DNA of 64,000 bases. Origin: G963667075 sp963667075. GTDB lineage: Bacteria; Pseudomonadota; Alphaproteobacteria; Micavibrionales; Micavibrionaceae. A program made the translations under genes and the position numbers. A model generated the notes under the pieces. It saw nothing but the letters and a program-made list of their open reading frames with translations, had not been told where the DNA came from and made no database searches. The stretch covers positions 186,001 to 250,000 of the forward strand of contig OY762938.1 in the NCBI GenBank assembly GCA_963667075.1, read 5' to 3'. Positions 19,005-27,644 of this stretch are shown in pieces. The stretch's first letter is position 1. Every line of letters begins with the position of its first letter.

Positions 19005-19334
19005 ATGAGAAAGCTATTATCCCTTACCTTTATAATTCTTGTCCTCGGCCTGACCGGAACAGCACAAGCTATGGATCTGTCTTCTGCCAAAGCCTCTGGG
19101 CTGGTAGGAGAGACCCAACAAGGGCTTATTGGTATTGTTACGCCACCGGGATCAACCGACCTTCAGGCACTCGTCAATTCAACAAACGCCGCCCGCCTGA
19201 AAATGTACACAGAGACCGCTAACAAACAAGGCGTTACCGTTTCTCAGGTACAAGCTCTGATGGCCGAAAAGCTCTATGCCAAGACACCATCTGGTTACTA
19301 CATTCAGAGTAACGGAAACTGGGTTAGAAAATAG
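19005..19334 (+). CDS. ydbL: YdbL-like periplasmic protein (DUF1318)
   Basis: A 109-residue protein with a signal peptide (residues 1-22, cleaved after AQA) and the YdbL/DUF1318 features: KASGLVGETQQGLIG, LVNSTNAARLKMY and a C-terminal PSGYYIQSNGNWVRK. YdbL is proposed to act as a periplasmic chaperone for YnbE in building the YdbH bridge. AGGAGATCAGG precedes the ATG. It completes the ydbH-ynbE-ydbL set. Confidence 0.87.
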   Translation: MRKLLSLTFIILVLGLTGTAQAMDLSSAKASGLVGETQQGLIGIVTPPGSTDLQALVNSTNAARLKMYTETANKQGVTVSQVQALMAEKLYAKTPSGYYIQSNGNWVRK

Positions 19335-19366
19335 CCCTTACGGTATCTGGTATTTATTATCCTCCC

Positions 19367-19392
19367 ATCTTCTCTGCATAGCCAGAGAAGAT
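19367..19392. other. Perfect 10-bp hairpin downstream of ydbL
   Basis: ATCTTCTCTG pairs exactly with CAGAGAAGAT around a 6-base loop, 33 bases after the ydbL stop. No T run follows, so it is not a standard terminator; it may protect the 3' end of the operon message. A 12-base perfect palindrome, GTTGGTACCAAC, follows at 19433-19444. The 200-base gap 19335-19534 holds no convincing gene. Confidence 0.45.
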
Positions 19393-19534
19393 ATGGATCA
19401 GAAAAATCAGAAAAAAAGCGTATGCATAAGCTGTTGGTACCAACGGCTCCAGAATGGAAAAGATGAAACGCATCTTATAGCTCCTGTACAGTTCGGATGA
19501 AGAATATGAGAGAATCCGAGCCTAGCAGAAAACG

Positions 19535-21439
19535 CTATAAGCCATAATAGTAATGGGCGATTGCAATGTAAGTTCCCCACAAGATAAAAACAAGCGGTAC
19601 ACCCGCTTTCAGGAAATCACGGAAACGATAATGCCCCGGCCCCATCACAAGAAGATTTGTCTTATAGCCAATCGGAGATGCAAAAGAACAATTCGCAGCA
19701 AAAACAACAGTAAAGGCAAAAATAAGCGGATCAACCCCCACATTAATCCCCATATTCAGCGCAATCGGCGTAAAAAGAATCGCACAGGCATTATTTGATA
19801 AAATATTAGTCGAAACAGCCACCAGCAAAAATAACACCGCCGCCAAAATCAAGGGGGAGTTATCAACAAAAGGCAATCCCAGAATAAGTTTTGCAATGAA
19901 ATGAGCTCCTTTTGTGACCTGAAAGGCAACGCCCAGTGCTAACATAGACCCCACGAGCAAAAATATCTTACGATCAATTGCGCGGGTGGCCTGCCTGACA
20001 TTAAGGCACCCCGCCGCCAGCATCGCCACAGCCCCGGTAATCGCCGCAACAGGAATAGCTATAACACCACTCGCCGCGAGCGCAATAACAGCTAGAAAAA
20101 TTACCGCCGCTGTAGGTGCCTTTTTTGTGCGCGGAATAACCGCCTTCGATCCCGATAGCACAATGAGGTCCTGATGATAACGCAAAGCGTCAATAGCCCC
20201 TTGACTCCCCGCCACAAGCAATACATCTCCAGCTTCAAGGCGGATACGCCCCAGCCGTCTTCGTACGACACGGGCCCGTCTTTGTATGCCAAGTACAATC
20301 GTGCCGAATTGTCTGTGAAAACCGACCTGATCAAGAGACATTTCAATCATGCGGGAGCCAGGTGTAATCATTATTTCAGCCAGTATGCGTGTTTCTGCGA
20401 CCTGCTTTTCTTCCAGCTCTTTTTTAGGCTCAATCCCATCTTCCTGAACCTCTTTTCTCTCTACACGGCTTTCGTTTTTGAGATTCATGATCTCAGCTTC
20501 ATCCTCAGAGAGCAAAAATCCAGGATACTGCGCCAGTATTTCAGCCAGAGCTGACCGTTTAGCCGCCACAATCAAAATATCGCCCTGCTCAATAGCATAG
20601 CCTTCGAAAGGAGGAAGAATAAGGTGGCCTGCACGTTGTATCAAACGAACATTTAAATCAGGCAGTTCCGGGAAAGCCCCTTCCTCACATTCCATGCCAA
20701 TGAGTTTGCTGTCTTTTGCCACATCAAGCTCTGCAACAAACTCTTTTTCCCCTGTGAGCTGACTGGCCAGAGAGTGTCTGTCCGGCATCAGATACGGCAA
20801 CACAAGAAGAAGATACAAAAAGCCTACAGCCGCCAATATTGCCCCCGGCAACACAAAGGCAAAAAAGCCAATCGGTTCATAGCCCAACTCAACCATCGCA
20901 CTTGATACCAAAAGATTCGTCGATGACCCAACAAGCGTTGTCATTCCGCCCAGAATAGCAGCAAAACTAAGCGGCATCATGGTGCGGCTTTCAGAAAGTC
21001 CTACCGAGTGAGACAACGTTTGAACAATAGGAATAGCGATTACGACAAGCGGTGTATTATTCATAAACGCACTCATCACCAAAACAAAAGCAAAAATAAA
21101 GAAAAGAGAAATCCAGGCTCTTACTCTGTTTTGCGTAATAAAAAATTTAGACACGCCGTACAAGGCATCCGTCTGGATAATCCCCTGCCCCATAACAAGT
21201 AACCCTAGAACCGCCACCAGTGATGGATTAGAAAAACCAGCCAGCAACGCATAGGCATCCAGCTTGTTATGACCGTTTGCATCCAGCAAAGGAAAGAACT
21301 GGCCAAAGAGAAGCAAAGCCATCAACAAAACGACACATGTAACCTCGATAGCCCATTTCTCACGAACAAAGGAATAAATCGCCCATACGGTTAACCCCAG
21401 AACAAAGCACACATGAAAAGAAGGTATAAGAGCAAGCAT
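19535..21439 (-). CDS. SLC13-type anion permease with two RCK-C (TrkA-C) domains
   Basis: An inner-membrane transporter of the SLC13/ArsB-like superfamily with two regulatory RCK-C domains in the central loop. About five membrane segments (1-200) precede the loop (about 210-420), and a second block of segments (440-634) follows. The substrate-site repeats are seen as FMNNTPLVVIAIP with GSSTNLLVSSAM in the first half and SNNACAILFTPIAL with PIGYKTNLLVMGPG in the second. RCK-C copies contain VAAKRSALAEIL and VAGSQGAIDAL. Relatives carry sulfate or dicarboxylates; the substrate cannot be fixed here. The start codon lies 28 bases after the lptD stop, so the two may be co-transcribed. Confidence 0.85.
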   Translation of the reverse strand: MLALIPSFHVCFVLGLTVWAIYSFVREKWAIEVTCVVLLMALLLFGQFFPLLDANGHNKLDAYALLAGFSNPSLVAVLGLLVMGQGIIQTDALYGVSKFFITQNRVRAWISLFFIFAFVLVMSAFMNNTPLVVIAIPIVQTLSHSVGLSESRTMMPLSFAAILGGMTTLVGSSTNLLVSSAMVELGYEPIGFFAFVLPGAILAAVGFLYLLLVLPYLMPDRHSLASQLTGEKEFVAELDVAKDSKLIGMECEEGAFPELPDLNVRLIQRAGHLILPPFEGYAIEQGDILIVAAKRSALAEILAQYPGFLLSEDEAEIMNLKNESRVERKEVQEDGIEPKKELEEKQVAETRILAEIMITPGSRMIEMSLDQVGFHRQFGTIVLGIQRRARVVRRRLGRIRLEAGDVLLVAGSQGAIDALRYHQDLIVLSGSKAVIPRTKKAPTAAVIFLAVIALAASGVIAIPVAAITGAVAMLAAGCLNVRQATRAIDRKIFLLVGSMLALGVAFQVTKGAHFIAKLILGLPFVDNSPLILAAVLFLLVAVSTNILSNNACAILFTPIALNMGINVGVDPLIFAFTVVFAANCSFASPIGYKTNLLVMGPGHYRFRDFLKAGVPLVFILWGTYIAIAHYYYGL

Positions 21440-21467
21440 TGTTATATTAAACCTATCACGGTCGCCT

Positions 21468-23681
21468 TTAATCGCTATCCGATGTATCTACAGTCAAACC
21501 GGAAGCCTGAAAATCACCCAAGTTTTTTAAACCAATACGAAACAGCAACTCTGTGCCACTATCCCCGGACTCGTCATCTGTCAGTTCTCTTTGCGCTGTA
21601 AGAGAAAAGTTCAAACATTCGCCCACATAATCAAAGCCGGCAGAAGCCTTTCTTAACCCCGGATTATAGCCCAAATCGTACAAAACACGGGAACGAACAC
21701 GCCAATCATCCGTTAAATCATAAGAAGCACGGCCATCGAGTTGCTCCCTGCTTTCGTCTATATCCGTGCCTTCAAGGGCCGTTGCATATAAGTAACGTGC
21801 CGATAAACCCAAACGGAAGATTTTAGCATACGAATCAAGTTCATGCCGCTCCGATGAAAAATCAGCGCCGGAGAGCTGGAATCTGTAGTTCATATGGTAC
21901 TTGTCATCATAGGACGCTGAAATCTGTCCAACATAATCAGAATTATCATCATCCAGCCCAGAGCCTTCAGGAAAGGGATTATCATTGTCATCAAAACGAT
22001 AGCTTTGCCCCAAAAAGACCTCAGCATGTCCCGCATCATGACCATAAAGGCCTGTTCGTATTCCGTATGTTGCATGTCCGACATCTTCAACACGGTCAAA
22101 GCCGGGAAAACGATTAGATGTCAGAATGTTACTGGCATCAATTTGCACGTCCTGTGAATCTTCATTTTCAATATCTGTGTCATTATCAATGTCAGATGAC
22201 ACCATAACGGCCCCTACTGGCTCAATCACAGCCTGAAAACGCTCATAATCGCGTGCAAACGGATAACGTGACGTCCAATAAGCTACAGGATACAGACGCA
22301 CTTCAGTGTCTTCGCTGCTCCGCCCGGACCCGGCAGGTGCGCTGTCTCTGTCGCGTGTGTTATACACGTCAAGCCGTGAAGAGAGTGCTACATCATTAAC
22401 AAGACCAAAGCCCGTTACATACCGTTTTTTCCAGCCCAGTTCTGCAGAGGCCCTGTTAACATCCTGACCTGAACTTTCCCGGCGCAAACCTAAAAGAGAA
22501 AGGTCCAGATTAAGCCGTCCGGTCAGGAAAGAATCAGGCCGCCCAATAAAGCTCGCATACATCTCCGGCAACACATCGGGCTGATCTGTCTGTTCGCTTA
22601 CACGCACATCCTGAAATGAGAGTAACCGGCCGACAAAATAATCACGGCCCGAGAATCTTTCGACATAGAGTTCATTTTCCAGCACGTCTTCACTGGAAAT
22701 GTTATATTGCCTTAAATACTGATCATCGGTTGTCAGAGCCAGATCGAGACCGGCTCGCCATTTATCATTGATATCCCACAAGCCTTCGCCAAAAATATGC
22801 CCCCGAAACTCCTCATCAACCGTTCTGTCCTGTCCGGCAACACTGTCAACGCGATCCGAATATATGAAACTACTATCAAATTCTAAACTTGCGTCATTGA
22901 ACCTTTTTCGACCCCCTAAAAGCCCCATCGGTAACTCTTGCGTAAAGGCCTGCACACCAATTGTAGCATCAAGAGAAGGGGCGATATCCCAATAATAACG
23001 CTCCGTTATCCCAAGCCCCAATTCACTATCCAATGAAACGGATGGGGGGAGAAAACCGCTTTTACGCTTAATCGTGCCATCAGGATGCGAAAAGTACGGC
23101 GTGTAGGCCACAGGTACACCAAAAAGCTCGAACCATGCATCATCATAAGAGATACGGTGTTCATTCTCGTGATAGACAACCCTTTTCGCATTAATCTGCC
23201 ATGCGGGTTCTTTATCAGGATTTTTTTCACACGCTTTACACGGGGTATAGGTAGCCTGTTCCATTTCAGTTCTAATCGCATCCACACGACGACCTTTTTC
23301 CGCCGTAAAACGGGAACCATCGGCCAACATCGTGCGCAAACCTTCGATAAAACCTGACCGCATTTCATCATTGAACTGAACTTTATCCGCAAAATGAACA
23401 TCACCGTTAGGTTCCATCAACGCAACATTACCTTCTGCCAACACAGTATCTGTCGCAATGTTATAGACGACCTTTTCTGCACGCAGAACACGTCCGGCCT
23501 GCGTAAGCTCAACGTTCCCCGTTGCTGTTACGGTCTGCTTTTCTTCATCATGCGCCAAACGATCCGCCACAAAATCGACAGGCTCTTTATCAACCTTCAT
23601 GGCATAGAGAGGCACTGGCGCAAAAAGAACAAACGCCAACACAAAAAACAGAACATATTTTTTACTAATTGAAAGGACCAT
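21468..23681 (-). CDS. lptD: LPS-assembly protein LptD
   Basis: LptD is the outer-membrane beta-barrel that inserts lipopolysaccharide into the outer leaflet. The 737 residues start with a signal peptide (about 1-27). An LptA-like jellyroll follows (about 30-140, TATGNVELTQAGRVLRAEKVVYN and VLAEGNVALMEPNGD). A cysteine pair CKAC comes near 147, and then the barrel, with PYFSHPDGTIKRKSGFL and many aromatic-ended strands. C-terminal cysteine ECLNFSL may pair with the N-terminal ones. Length is normal for alphaproteobacteria. The usual neighbours surA and pdxA are absent; an SLC13 transporter follows instead. Confidence 0.92.
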   Translation of the reverse strand: MVLSISKKYVLFFVLAFVLFAPVPLYAMKVDKEPVDFVADRLAHDEEKQTVTATGNVELTQAGRVLRAEKVVYNIATDTVLAEGNVALMEPNGDVHFADKVQFNDEMRSGFIEGLRTMLADGSRFTAEKGRRVDAIRTEMEQATYTPCKACEKNPDKEPAWQINAKRVVYHENEHRISYDDAWFELFGVPVAYTPYFSHPDGTIKRKSGFLPPSVSLDSELGLGITERYYWDIAPSLDATIGVQAFTQELPMGLLGGRKRFNDASLEFDSSFIYSDRVDSVAGQDRTVDEEFRGHIFGEGLWDINDKWRAGLDLALTTDDQYLRQYNISSEDVLENELYVERFSGRDYFVGRLLSFQDVRVSEQTDQPDVLPEMYASFIGRPDSFLTGRLNLDLSLLGLRRESSGQDVNRASAELGWKKRYVTGFGLVNDVALSSRLDVYNTRDRDSAPAGSGRSSEDTEVRLYPVAYWTSRYPFARDYERFQAVIEPVGAVMVSSDIDNDTDIENEDSQDVQIDASNILTSNRFPGFDRVEDVGHATYGIRTGLYGHDAGHAEVFLGQSYRFDDNDNPFPEGSGLDDDNSDYVGQISASYDDKYHMNYRFQLSGADFSSERHELDSYAKIFRLGLSARYLYATALEGTDIDESREQLDGRASYDLTDDWRVRSRVLYDLGYNPGLRKASAGFDYVGECLNFSLTAQRELTDDESGDSGTELLFRIGLKNLGDFQASGLTVDTSDSD

Positions 23682-23734
23682 GGGACTAAAGAAATGTTAT
23701 TACCATGGAATTCTCACGCAAAGACGCATCAAGG

Positions 23735-24979
23735 TCAAGCTTTTCCAAAGAAAGCTGGCATCTCATCCCCAAAACCGAGCACTTCATCATCTTCTTCTGA
23801 AGAACGTTCCTGTTCTCTCGTGAAATAGGTGGCCTCTTTTCCTTTTTCTCTCGGCTTTTTATCGAATGAGACTTTTTCCTCTGGTATAGGATACCCCATC
23901 AGTTTTTCAATGGAGTCCACATATTTTTTCTCTGCACTCGTCGCAAGCGTCCAGGCACAGCCCTCTTTGCCTGCCCTACCCGTTCGCCCAATTCTATGAA
24001 CGTAATCCTCTGCATTTCTCGGCACATCATAATTGAAAACGTGAGAAACCGCATCAATATCCAGCCCTCTTGCCGCAACATCAGAGCACACTAGCAAAAC
24101 AATCTTCCCATCTTTGAAATCCTGCAACGTCTTTGTTCGTGAGACTTGCGGCATATCCCCATGCAACGGACTTGCCGCATATCCTTTGTTTTCCAGAAAG
24201 CGGGCCAAAGGCGCAATATCTTTCTTTCTGTTACAGAATAAGAAAGCGTTTTTTACATCTTCCTTCTTGATGAGCCTGCCTAGCAGTTCCATCTTATTTC
24301 TATCGGAACACCAGACCAAAGATTGCTCAACCGTTGCAGCCGGCGTAGAAGGAGGCGAAACAGAGATAGTTTTTGGATTACGTAAAAATTTCTTCGTCAG
24401 CCCTTTTATTTCAGAAGGCATCGTCGCAGAAAACAAAAGCGTTTGACGCATAGGCGGTAAAAAAGACACAATCTTTTCGATATCCGGAATAAATCCCATA
24501 TCAAGCATACGATCGGCCTCATCAATCACCAGAATTTTGATATCCGTCAAAAGAATTGTGCCACGCTCAAAAAGATCTAGCAAACGGCCCGGTGTTGCGA
24601 TCAAAACATCAACGCCCTTTTCCAATTCTTTAATCTGATCTGTTACGGATTCGCCCCCAACAAGTAAGGCTTTAGTAAGTTTATGATATTTTCCGTATAT
24701 ATCAAAGTTCTCAGCCACCTGTGCCGCCAATTCACGTGTCGGGGCAAGCACCAGAGAACGTGGCATACGCATTCTGGCTCGCCCTGTAGATAAGGCCTCC
24801 AGCATCGGCAACACAAAGCTAGCCGTCTTCCCTGTACCGGTTTGAGCCAGACCGACAAGATCCCGCGTCATTAAAATTGACGGGATTGCTTTTTCCTGTA
24901 TGGGGGTGGGTGTCTCATAACCAACATCTTTAATTGCTTTTAAAATGTCAGGACTTAACCCTAAGTCTTCAAACTTCAT
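23735..24979 (-). CDS. rhlE: DEAD-box RNA helicase, RhlE-like
   Basis: An ATP-dependent RNA helicase of 414 aa. Motifs in order are the Q motif YETPTPIQEKAIP, Walker A AQTGTGKT, PTRELAAQ, TPGRLLD, DEAD in VIDEADRMLD, SAT in LFSATMP, then the helicase C domain with SDVAARGLDIDAVSHV and HRIGRTGRAG. A short acidic C-terminal tail follows (SSEEDDEVLGFGDE). The overall type fits RhlE, probably in ribosome assembly or RNA decay; assignment within the DEAD-box family is less sure than the activity. Confidence 0.92.
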   Translation of the reverse strand: MKFEDLGLSPDILKAIKDVGYETPTPIQEKAIPSILMTRDLVGLAQTGTGKTASFVLPMLEALSTGRARMRMPRSLVLAPTRELAAQVAENFDIYGKYHKLTKALLVGGESVTDQIKELEKGVDVLIATPGRLLDLFERGTILLTDIKILVIDEADRMLDMGFIPDIEKIVSFLPPMRQTLLFSATMPSEIKGLTKKFLRNPKTISVSPPSTPAATVEQSLVWCSDRNKMELLGRLIKKEDVKNAFLFCNRKKDIAPLARFLENKGYAASPLHGDMPQVSRTKTLQDFKDGKIVLLVCSDVAARGLDIDAVSHVFNYDVPRNAEDYVHRIGRTGRAGKEGCAWTLATSAEKKYVDSIEKLMGYPIPEEKVSFDKKPREKGKEATYFTREQERSSEEDDEVLGFGDEMPAFFGKA

Positions 24980-25084
24980 AATCTATGCACATGCTTATTT
25001 GGTACCCTTTTGTGTGCGTAAAATGCGCCTAAATTAAGGAAAAGTCAAATTAACTCTTCCTTTTTATATAAAAGAGACACTATT

Positions 25085-25531
25085 TCAGTTCGTATAATTG
25101 TGTTCGATATGTTTTCCGTGGTGCGTTTCCGAAACACCAAAATCGGCTCCCATGCCCCTGTGAAAAATCATATAAACACTGACATTCATCACAAACAAAG
25201 CCGTTGCAATAAAAAGGACCCTTCCCGACCTTACTTTTCTGGGCTCGCAAGAACCATGAACACAGCCCGTGTCATGACAATCCAAACGTTTTGCAATGTA
25301 GTGTATAAACCAGCCCAGCACCACGATAGCGCCCGAAAATAAAATCATCGGCACCTCCCATTCGTGAAGCATTTCATGCGCAAACAACAACGATTTTGGC
25401 ATAGTCGTCACCACGCCCAAACCAGCCGTCAGGCTCATCAGACTAAAAAGCGTAGGCAAAACACAGCAAAAAATATGGCTGGTTTCAGAAGCAATAATCG
25501 CCCAATACAAGGATTTTTGAATACGTTCCAT
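25085..25531 (-). CDS. Small MerC-like membrane protein with metal-binding motifs
   Basis: A 148-residue protein with three or four transmembrane segments (about 10-40, 60-80, 105-125). The first contains FCCVLPTLFS, a vicinal cysteine pair followed by proline as in MerC-type mercury transporters. A soluble loop CHDTGCVHGSC and a His-rich end (HHGKHIEHNY) add further soft-metal ligands. I infer a metal or metalloid membrane protein, but many MerC-domain proteins have no proven substrate. It stands alone on the minus strand, divergent from a lipoprotein hydrolase gene. No merR or merA gene is adjacent. Confidence 0.6.
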   Translation of the reverse strand: MERIQKSLYWAIIASETSHIFCCVLPTLFSLMSLTAGLGVVTTMPKSLLFAHEMLHEWEVPMILFSGAIVVLGWFIHYIAKRLDCHDTGCVHGSCEPRKVRSGRVLFIATALFVMNVSVYMIFHRGMGADFGVSETHHGKHIEHNYTN

Positions 25532-25638
25532 GGATGGATAAGGTTACCCCTCTTACACTTTTTTTCAAGAAAGATTTTTATAAAAGCTGATATATTACAT
25601 CCCACAAAAACTTTAACCCTTTAAGAGCATTAACTGAA

Positions 25639-26481
25639 ATGAAAAAAATATTTCCCTTTCTAGCCTTACTCCTGAGCACAGCATGCGTTACAACATCTAG
25701 CCCCTCTTCCAGAATTGAACAGGCCAGAACGCTGTCTCATGAGGCGCACATGACTGAAATACAGATCAAAAGTGCCCCTTTTGTGCTGACCAGCTTTCAA
25801 AGGCTCTCCAAACAAGGAGAAGACCTGCACGTTTATATCGAAGGCGACGGTCTGGCATGGATGAATAAAAGAACCCCCTCACTTGACCCAAGCCCCACAG
25901 ACCCGGTAGCCCTTAAACTCGCCACCAAAGATCCGTCTTATAACGTGGTTTATCTGGCGCGCCCCTGTCAATACACAAAAATGAGCGCCGCAGATCAACT
26001 ATGCGATCAAAAATATTGGACGAGCGCACGCTTTGCCCCTGAAATCGTACAGGCGATAAACAACAGCATTTCAGACATCAAGAAAGACGCCGGCGCCTCT
26101 TCCATAACCATCACCGGTTTTTCCGGCGGCGGCGGCATAGCCGCTCTTGTCACGGCCGAGCGTGACGACGTAAAACTTTTACGAACCGTAGCAGGCAATC
26201 TTGATCCCGATAAAATGGCCGAAATCCACAATATTTCCCCCCTAGACGAGTCCCTCAATCCTGCAGATATCTCAAGCAAAATTGCCCATGTGCCTCAAAT
26301 CCACTTTATCGGTACGGAAGATAAAATCATTACGAGCGAAATCGCGTCAAGTTACAGACAAGCTTCTAGAGATTCGTCTTGTATAACGGTTCAACCTGTA
26401 AAAGGCGTATCACATGATAAAGGCTGGAATTCTATCTGGCCCACGCTTCTTCATGCACCCGTCAAGTGTAGAGAAGAATAA
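25639..26481 (+). CDS. Lipoprotein of the alpha/beta hydrolase fold
   Basis: A 280-residue lipoprotein: signal peptide with lipobox STAC (Cys16). The hydrolase fold is suggested by VYIEGDG (oxyanion region), the nucleophile elbow GFSGGGG (Ser162), a candidate acid Asp228 in IGTEDKI and His259 in GVSHDKGW. Substrate unknown; related envelope hydrolases act on lipids or peptides. The ATG at 25639 is clear. It is divergent from the MerC-like gene. The three-residue Gly stretch in the elbow is unusual but still allows the turn. Confidence 0.75.
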   Translation: MKKIFPFLALLLSTACVTTSSPSSRIEQARTLSHEAHMTEIQIKSAPFVLTSFQRLSKQGEDLHVYIEGDGLAWMNKRTPSLDPSPTDPVALKLATKDPSYNVVYLARPCQYTKMSAADQLCDQKYWTSARFAPEIVQAINNSISDIKKDAGASSITITGFSGGGGIAALVTAERDDVKLLRTVAGNLDPDKMAEIHNISPLDESLNPADISSKIAHVPQIHFIGTEDKIITSEIASSYRQASRDSSCITVQPVKGVSHDKGWNSIWPTLLHAPVKCREE

Positions 26482-26515
26482 TCATTACACAACACAGAAC
26501 CCTCTGTAACACAAG

Positions 26516-27496
26516 CTATTTTAGTCCACAAGCAGGCGGCACCAACTTTGAAAATGCAGGAGCCACCGTGGGAACCGTGACCTGCTCTATCGCATCAAAT
26601 AACGCCAAAGCCTCCCCGGTTAAATTCAATCTTATACAAGGCACAGAAACCACACAATTTTGAGTGGACACATAGCCTTCAAGATCCTCAGGACTGGAAA
26701 TAATATCTCTACATGGAACAGAATGTTCCGAAACGTCATAATGAGAACAGTTCTTTATCCGCTCTATATCATTGCGCCCTTCACCCGGAGCGAGCAAAGG
26801 CAGGTCCCTCATACATAGAGACTCCATCAAAATATTTTTGGTATCGCTTTTCCCGAGAGTCTTAACAAGGAGCTCAGCAACTTCATCCTTTTCTGGCAAC
26901 GACAAAAGATTACCCAGCACTTCAGGATATTGAACAGCCCTCTTAAACAAGGACAAGGCCTCTGGATCCTTTTCTGAATTATGGGACAAAACGGAAAGAT
27001 GCATAAAACAATTCCTATTACCCGTACAGCATCGAGGATCCCCTTTAAGTTGAACTTCAGTAAAAATCTTTGATTCCTTGCAGGGAAATTCTTCTATACA
27101 ACGATCCCTGCACGCTTTGAATTCAGGATTTTTTACAATAGCGTCATGTATTTCTTTTTTGGGATTCTTATGGTTAGGCCCCGCATAATACGGATACTCT
27201 TCATAAAAAAATTCCATTCTGCGCTTAGGCGGCATTTGCTCAAGAACCTCTATCGCCCTCTCCGTATAACCAGAAAGAACTAAAGCAAAAATTGTCTCGT
27301 TCTTCCCCAAAAGCTCATCAATGGCTTTTTGGCAATCTTTCTCCTTTGTCGTACTTTCTTCCAATAACCTCAAAACTTTTGGAATCACCTCCGGCAAACA
27401 AAACAAGCTCTGTGATATTCCTGGCCCAAACGTTAATTGACTAATTAACAGCGTCTTTAATTCATCTTTGCTCAATTCCGGCAATTCTTTTGTCAT
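26516..27496 (-). CDS. Cysteine-rich hypothetical protein, 326 aa
   Basis: I do not recognise this protein. It has 14 cysteines in 326 residues, clustered as ACRDRCIEEFPC and RCCTGNRNC (about 130-170), and again at NCSHYD, PCRDI, NCVVSVPC (about 245-295). The N-terminal third is helical. No signal peptide or membrane segment is evident, so if cytosolic the cysteines would more likely bind metal than form disulfides; this is inference. It is convergent with the lipoprotein hydrolase gene and separated from the autotransporter by 150 bases with a terminator. Confidence 0.7.
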   Translation of the reverse strand: MTKELPELSKDELKTLLISQLTFGPGISQSLFCLPEVIPKVLRLLEESTTKEKDCQKAIDELLGKNETIFALVLSGYTERAIEVLEQMPPKRRMEFFYEEYPYYAGPNHKNPKKEIHDAIVKNPEFKACRDRCIEEFPCKESKIFTEVQLKGDPRCCTGNRNCFMHLSVLSHNSEKDPEALSLFKRAVQYPEVLGNLLSLPEKDEVAELLVKTLGKSDTKNILMESLCMRDLPLLAPGEGRNDIERIKNCSHYDVSEHSVPCRDIISSPEDLEGYVSTQNCVVSVPCIRLNLTGEALALFDAIEQVTVPTVAPAFSKLVPPACGLK

Positions 27497-27591
27497 TTAA
27501 TTTTATCCTTTTTAACATCCGCGCCCTCGACAATAGCACAACACTAAATTATTGTATAGGGTTATGTTAAGTCCTGCGGTGACGTATAAAG

Positions 27592-27621
27592 AAAAACCCC
27601 CGATCGGAACCGGGGGTTTTT
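27592..27621. terminator. Strong intrinsic terminator of the autotransporter gene
   Basis: AAAAACCCCCG and CGGGGGTTTTT form an 11-bp GC-rich stem around an 8-base loop, with a T run on either side. It lies 23 bases beyond the autotransporter stop codon. Confidence 0.9.
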
Positions 27622-27644
27622 TGTTTGGATATTAAATCAACGAT

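Noticed and set aside
19276..19500. 74-codon plus-strand frame after ydbL
   Set aside because: It overlaps the end of ydbL in another frame, has no ribosome site and shows no protein-like pattern.
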